NCBI GenBank assembly: GCA_009691855.1 | Contig: SIAI01000003.1 | Location: 1-64,000, forward strand | DNA from: Planctomycetota bacterium | GTDB lineage: Bacteria; Planctomycetota; UBA1135; GCA-002686595 | Direction: 5' to 3' | DNA: 64,000 bases | Shown: in pieces, positions 62,535 to 64,000 of the stretch | Layout: the number at the start of each line of letters is the position of its first letter | Numbering within the stretch: the first letter of the stretch is position 1 | Program-made: the position numbers and the translations under genes | The notes under the pieces: generated by a model | Seen by the model: the letters and a program-made list of their open reading frames with translations, nothing else | Told to the model about the DNA's origin: nothing | The model's database searches: none

Positions 62535-62554
62535 GACTGGTCTATCAACCAGTC
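62535..62554 (-). promoter_or_regulatory. Likely antitoxin operator (7-bp perfect inverted repeat)
   Basis: GACTGGT (62535-62541) and ACCAGTC (62548-62554) with a 6-bp spacer, 25 bp upstream of the antitoxin ATG. The minus strand reads TTGATAGACC across the centre, so it may overlap the promoter. Confidence 0.55.
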
Positions 62555-62854
62555 TGAAGCCGGACGGGCGGCCGTGCAAGGCCTTTTTCGGGTTGGAGTG
62601 GGCACGCGGCGGTTCGGGACTCGGGGCGGAAGGAGGGTGGGTTGAAGTCTGGCGGTCCATGGGGTTCTCCAGGGCCTGGACCGTCGAGGGGCACGCGGGT
62701 GTCGCGCGAAGTCCGCGAATCTCGGGCGCGGCGTGCTTCGCCGCGACGGCGCGAGCGCGATTGGGCTCGCGGAGAAGTTCTCCACAAGGGCGGCCAAGCG
62801 TCCTGCAACTGCACGCCTTCGGCGGATGCTCTTCCGTTCGCAGCGACGAGCGGG
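62555..62854. other. Intergenic region between toxin-antitoxin pair and microcompartment operon
   Basis: Frames are open here on both strands because of GC content, but none shows a domain, a good ribosome site or normal codon pattern, so I call no gene. The stretch may hold regulatory sites for the microcompartment operon. A GCGCGAGC / GCTCGCGG pairing near 62748-62773 could form a small hairpin. Confidence 0.4.
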
Positions 62855-62882
62855 TTGGAGTCTCGTCCGCCGCCGCTACACT
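62855..62882 (+). promoter_or_regulatory. Sigma70-like promoter of the microcompartment operon
   Basis: TTGGAG (62855-62860), 16-bp spacer, TACACT (62877-62882) followed by GCGCG, the same layout as the mreB promoter. The start codon is 45 bp downstream of the -10, with GGAGG (62916-62920) as a strong ribosome site. Confidence 0.6.
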
Positions 62883-62927
62883 GCGCGCCTTCGCACCCCC
62901 CCTGACGACCCTGCCGGAGGAACATCG

Positions 62928-63230
<303 letters not shown>

Positions 63231-63244
63231 CCGCTGACGTCTCG

Positions 63245-64000
63245 TGGCCGAAGTCGATCCGGACCTGCGCGCGTTGCAGGACGTGCGCGATTGCGTCGAG
63301 CGCGCCAGCCGTGCCCAGGCGCAGTTCGCGCACGCCTCCGCGGCCGAGGTGGACAAGGTCTGCGCGGCCATGGCCAAGGCCGGCGCGGCGAACGCCTACG
63401 CGCTGGCCAAGCTCGCGGTCGAGGAGACCGGCATCGGCCGCGTGCACTACAAGATCCTCAAGAACCTGCTGGGTTCGGAGGGCGCCTGGGCCTCGATCCA
63501 GCACGAGAAGACGGTCGGGATCGTGGCGCGCGACGAGCAGCGCGGCGTGGTCGAGATCGCCACGCCCGTCGGCGTCATCGCCGGCATCGTGCCGACCACC
63601 AACCCGACCTCGACCGCGCTCTTCAAGGCGCTGATCGCGGTCAAGGGCCGCAACGCGATCGTCATCAGCCCGCACCCGCGCGCGCGCCGCTGCATCGGCG
63701 AGTCGGCCGAGGTCCTGCGGCGCGCGATCGAACGTGCGGGCGGGCCGCCCGACCTGGTGCAGTCGCTCGCCAACCCGACGATCGAGTCGACCGGCGCGCT
63801 GATGAGGCACGCCAAGATCTCGATGATCCTCGCCACGGGCGGCTCGGGCCTGGTCAACGCGGCCTACAGCTCGGGCAAGCCGGCCTACGGCGTCGGGCCG
63901 GGCAACGTGCCGTGCTACGTGGATCGCTCGGCCGACCTCGAGCAGGCGGCGCGCTGGATCGTCGAGAGCCAGAGCTTCGACAACGGGACGCTGTGCTGCT
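63245..64000 (+). CDS. CoA-acylating aldehyde dehydrogenase of a microcompartment (partial, runs off the window)
   Basis: GTG 63245 starts 14 bp after the shell gene; 252 codons are visible with no stop. The N-terminal helix rich in Ala (DVRDCVERASRAQAQFAHASAAEVDKVCAAM) and ETGIGRVHYKILKN, GVVEIATPVGVIAGIVPTTNPTSTALFKALIAVKGRNAIVISPHPRA, MILATGGSGLVNAAYSSGKPAYGVGPGNVP and SFDNGTLC match the PduP/EutE acylating family. The catalytic Cys is the one in the last motif. It converts an aldehyde (propionaldehyde, lactaldehyde-derived or acetaldehyde) to acyl-CoA inside the shell. Substrate specificity cannot be read here. Confidence 0.93.

Overview
The window is very GC-rich (I estimate about 70% by eye), densely coded and bacterial. 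Its gene content suggests a planctomycete, probably from a lineage that keeps peptidoglycan synthesis genes. The support is a PduA/EutM-type microcompartment shell gene next to a CoA-acylating aldehyde dehydrogenase, a large type II secretion-like pseudopilin operon carrying sugar-binding-type folds, a sulfatase-superfamily lipoprotein, many GTG/TTG starts, and weak or absent Shine-Dalgarno sites. The phylum is an inference; a marker-gene tree is needed to confirm it.

Layout. 1-3975: a long palindrome, a ClpB-D2-like AAA+ protein (minus), a Ser/Thr kinase, and a TPR/HExxH membrane peptidase closed by two hairpin terminators. 4160-5555: radC and rsmE, convergent. 5743-22818, possibly on to 24584: one long plus-strand cluster with a sigma70-like promoter at 5594-5622. 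It encodes an FHA/jelly-roll membrane protein, a GspL-like (PilM+PilN) protein, a PilO/GspM-like protein, a TPR protein with a concanavalin-like tail, pseudopilins G, H, K, J and I, and an exported TPR/zinc-finger protein. A parvulin-type lipoprotein and scpB follow. K is gigantic (1714 aa), and H, K, the TPR protein and the FHA protein all carry lectin-like beta-sandwich regions. No secretin, GspE ATPase, GspF or prepilin peptidase is present here, so those must be encoded elsewhere. 24927-26894: a PpiD/SurA-like membrane foldase.

26990-38013 (minus): two methyltransferases and a UDP-galactopyranose-mutase-like flavoprotein (surface glycan genes), a two-component system, a GT2 glycosyltransferase, an O-antigen-ligase/TPR protein, then ftsY, nusB and ribH. 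38085-46383 (minus): a tripartite-efflux inner-membrane module of two RND pumps and one lipoprotein adaptor, with all starts and stops overlapping. 46595-49482: moeA and lnt. 49616-60102: a coiled-coil protein, a small membrane protein, then mreB, mreC, mreD, a 1040-aa PBP2, rodA and an AftB-like membrane glycosyltransferase, which together form the cell-elongation module. 60343-62510: an alkaline-phosphatase-superfamily lipoprotein with a Thr nucleophile, and a PIN/Phd toxin-antitoxin pair. 62928-64000: the start of a bacterial microcompartment operon, cut by the window edge.

Three copies of one GCGGAGG-rich palindromic repeat lie at 24581, 51990 and 60099. Two of them appear to supply the stop codon of the gene they abut. 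Two TACACT promoters with the same 16-bp spacing precede mreB and the microcompartment operon.
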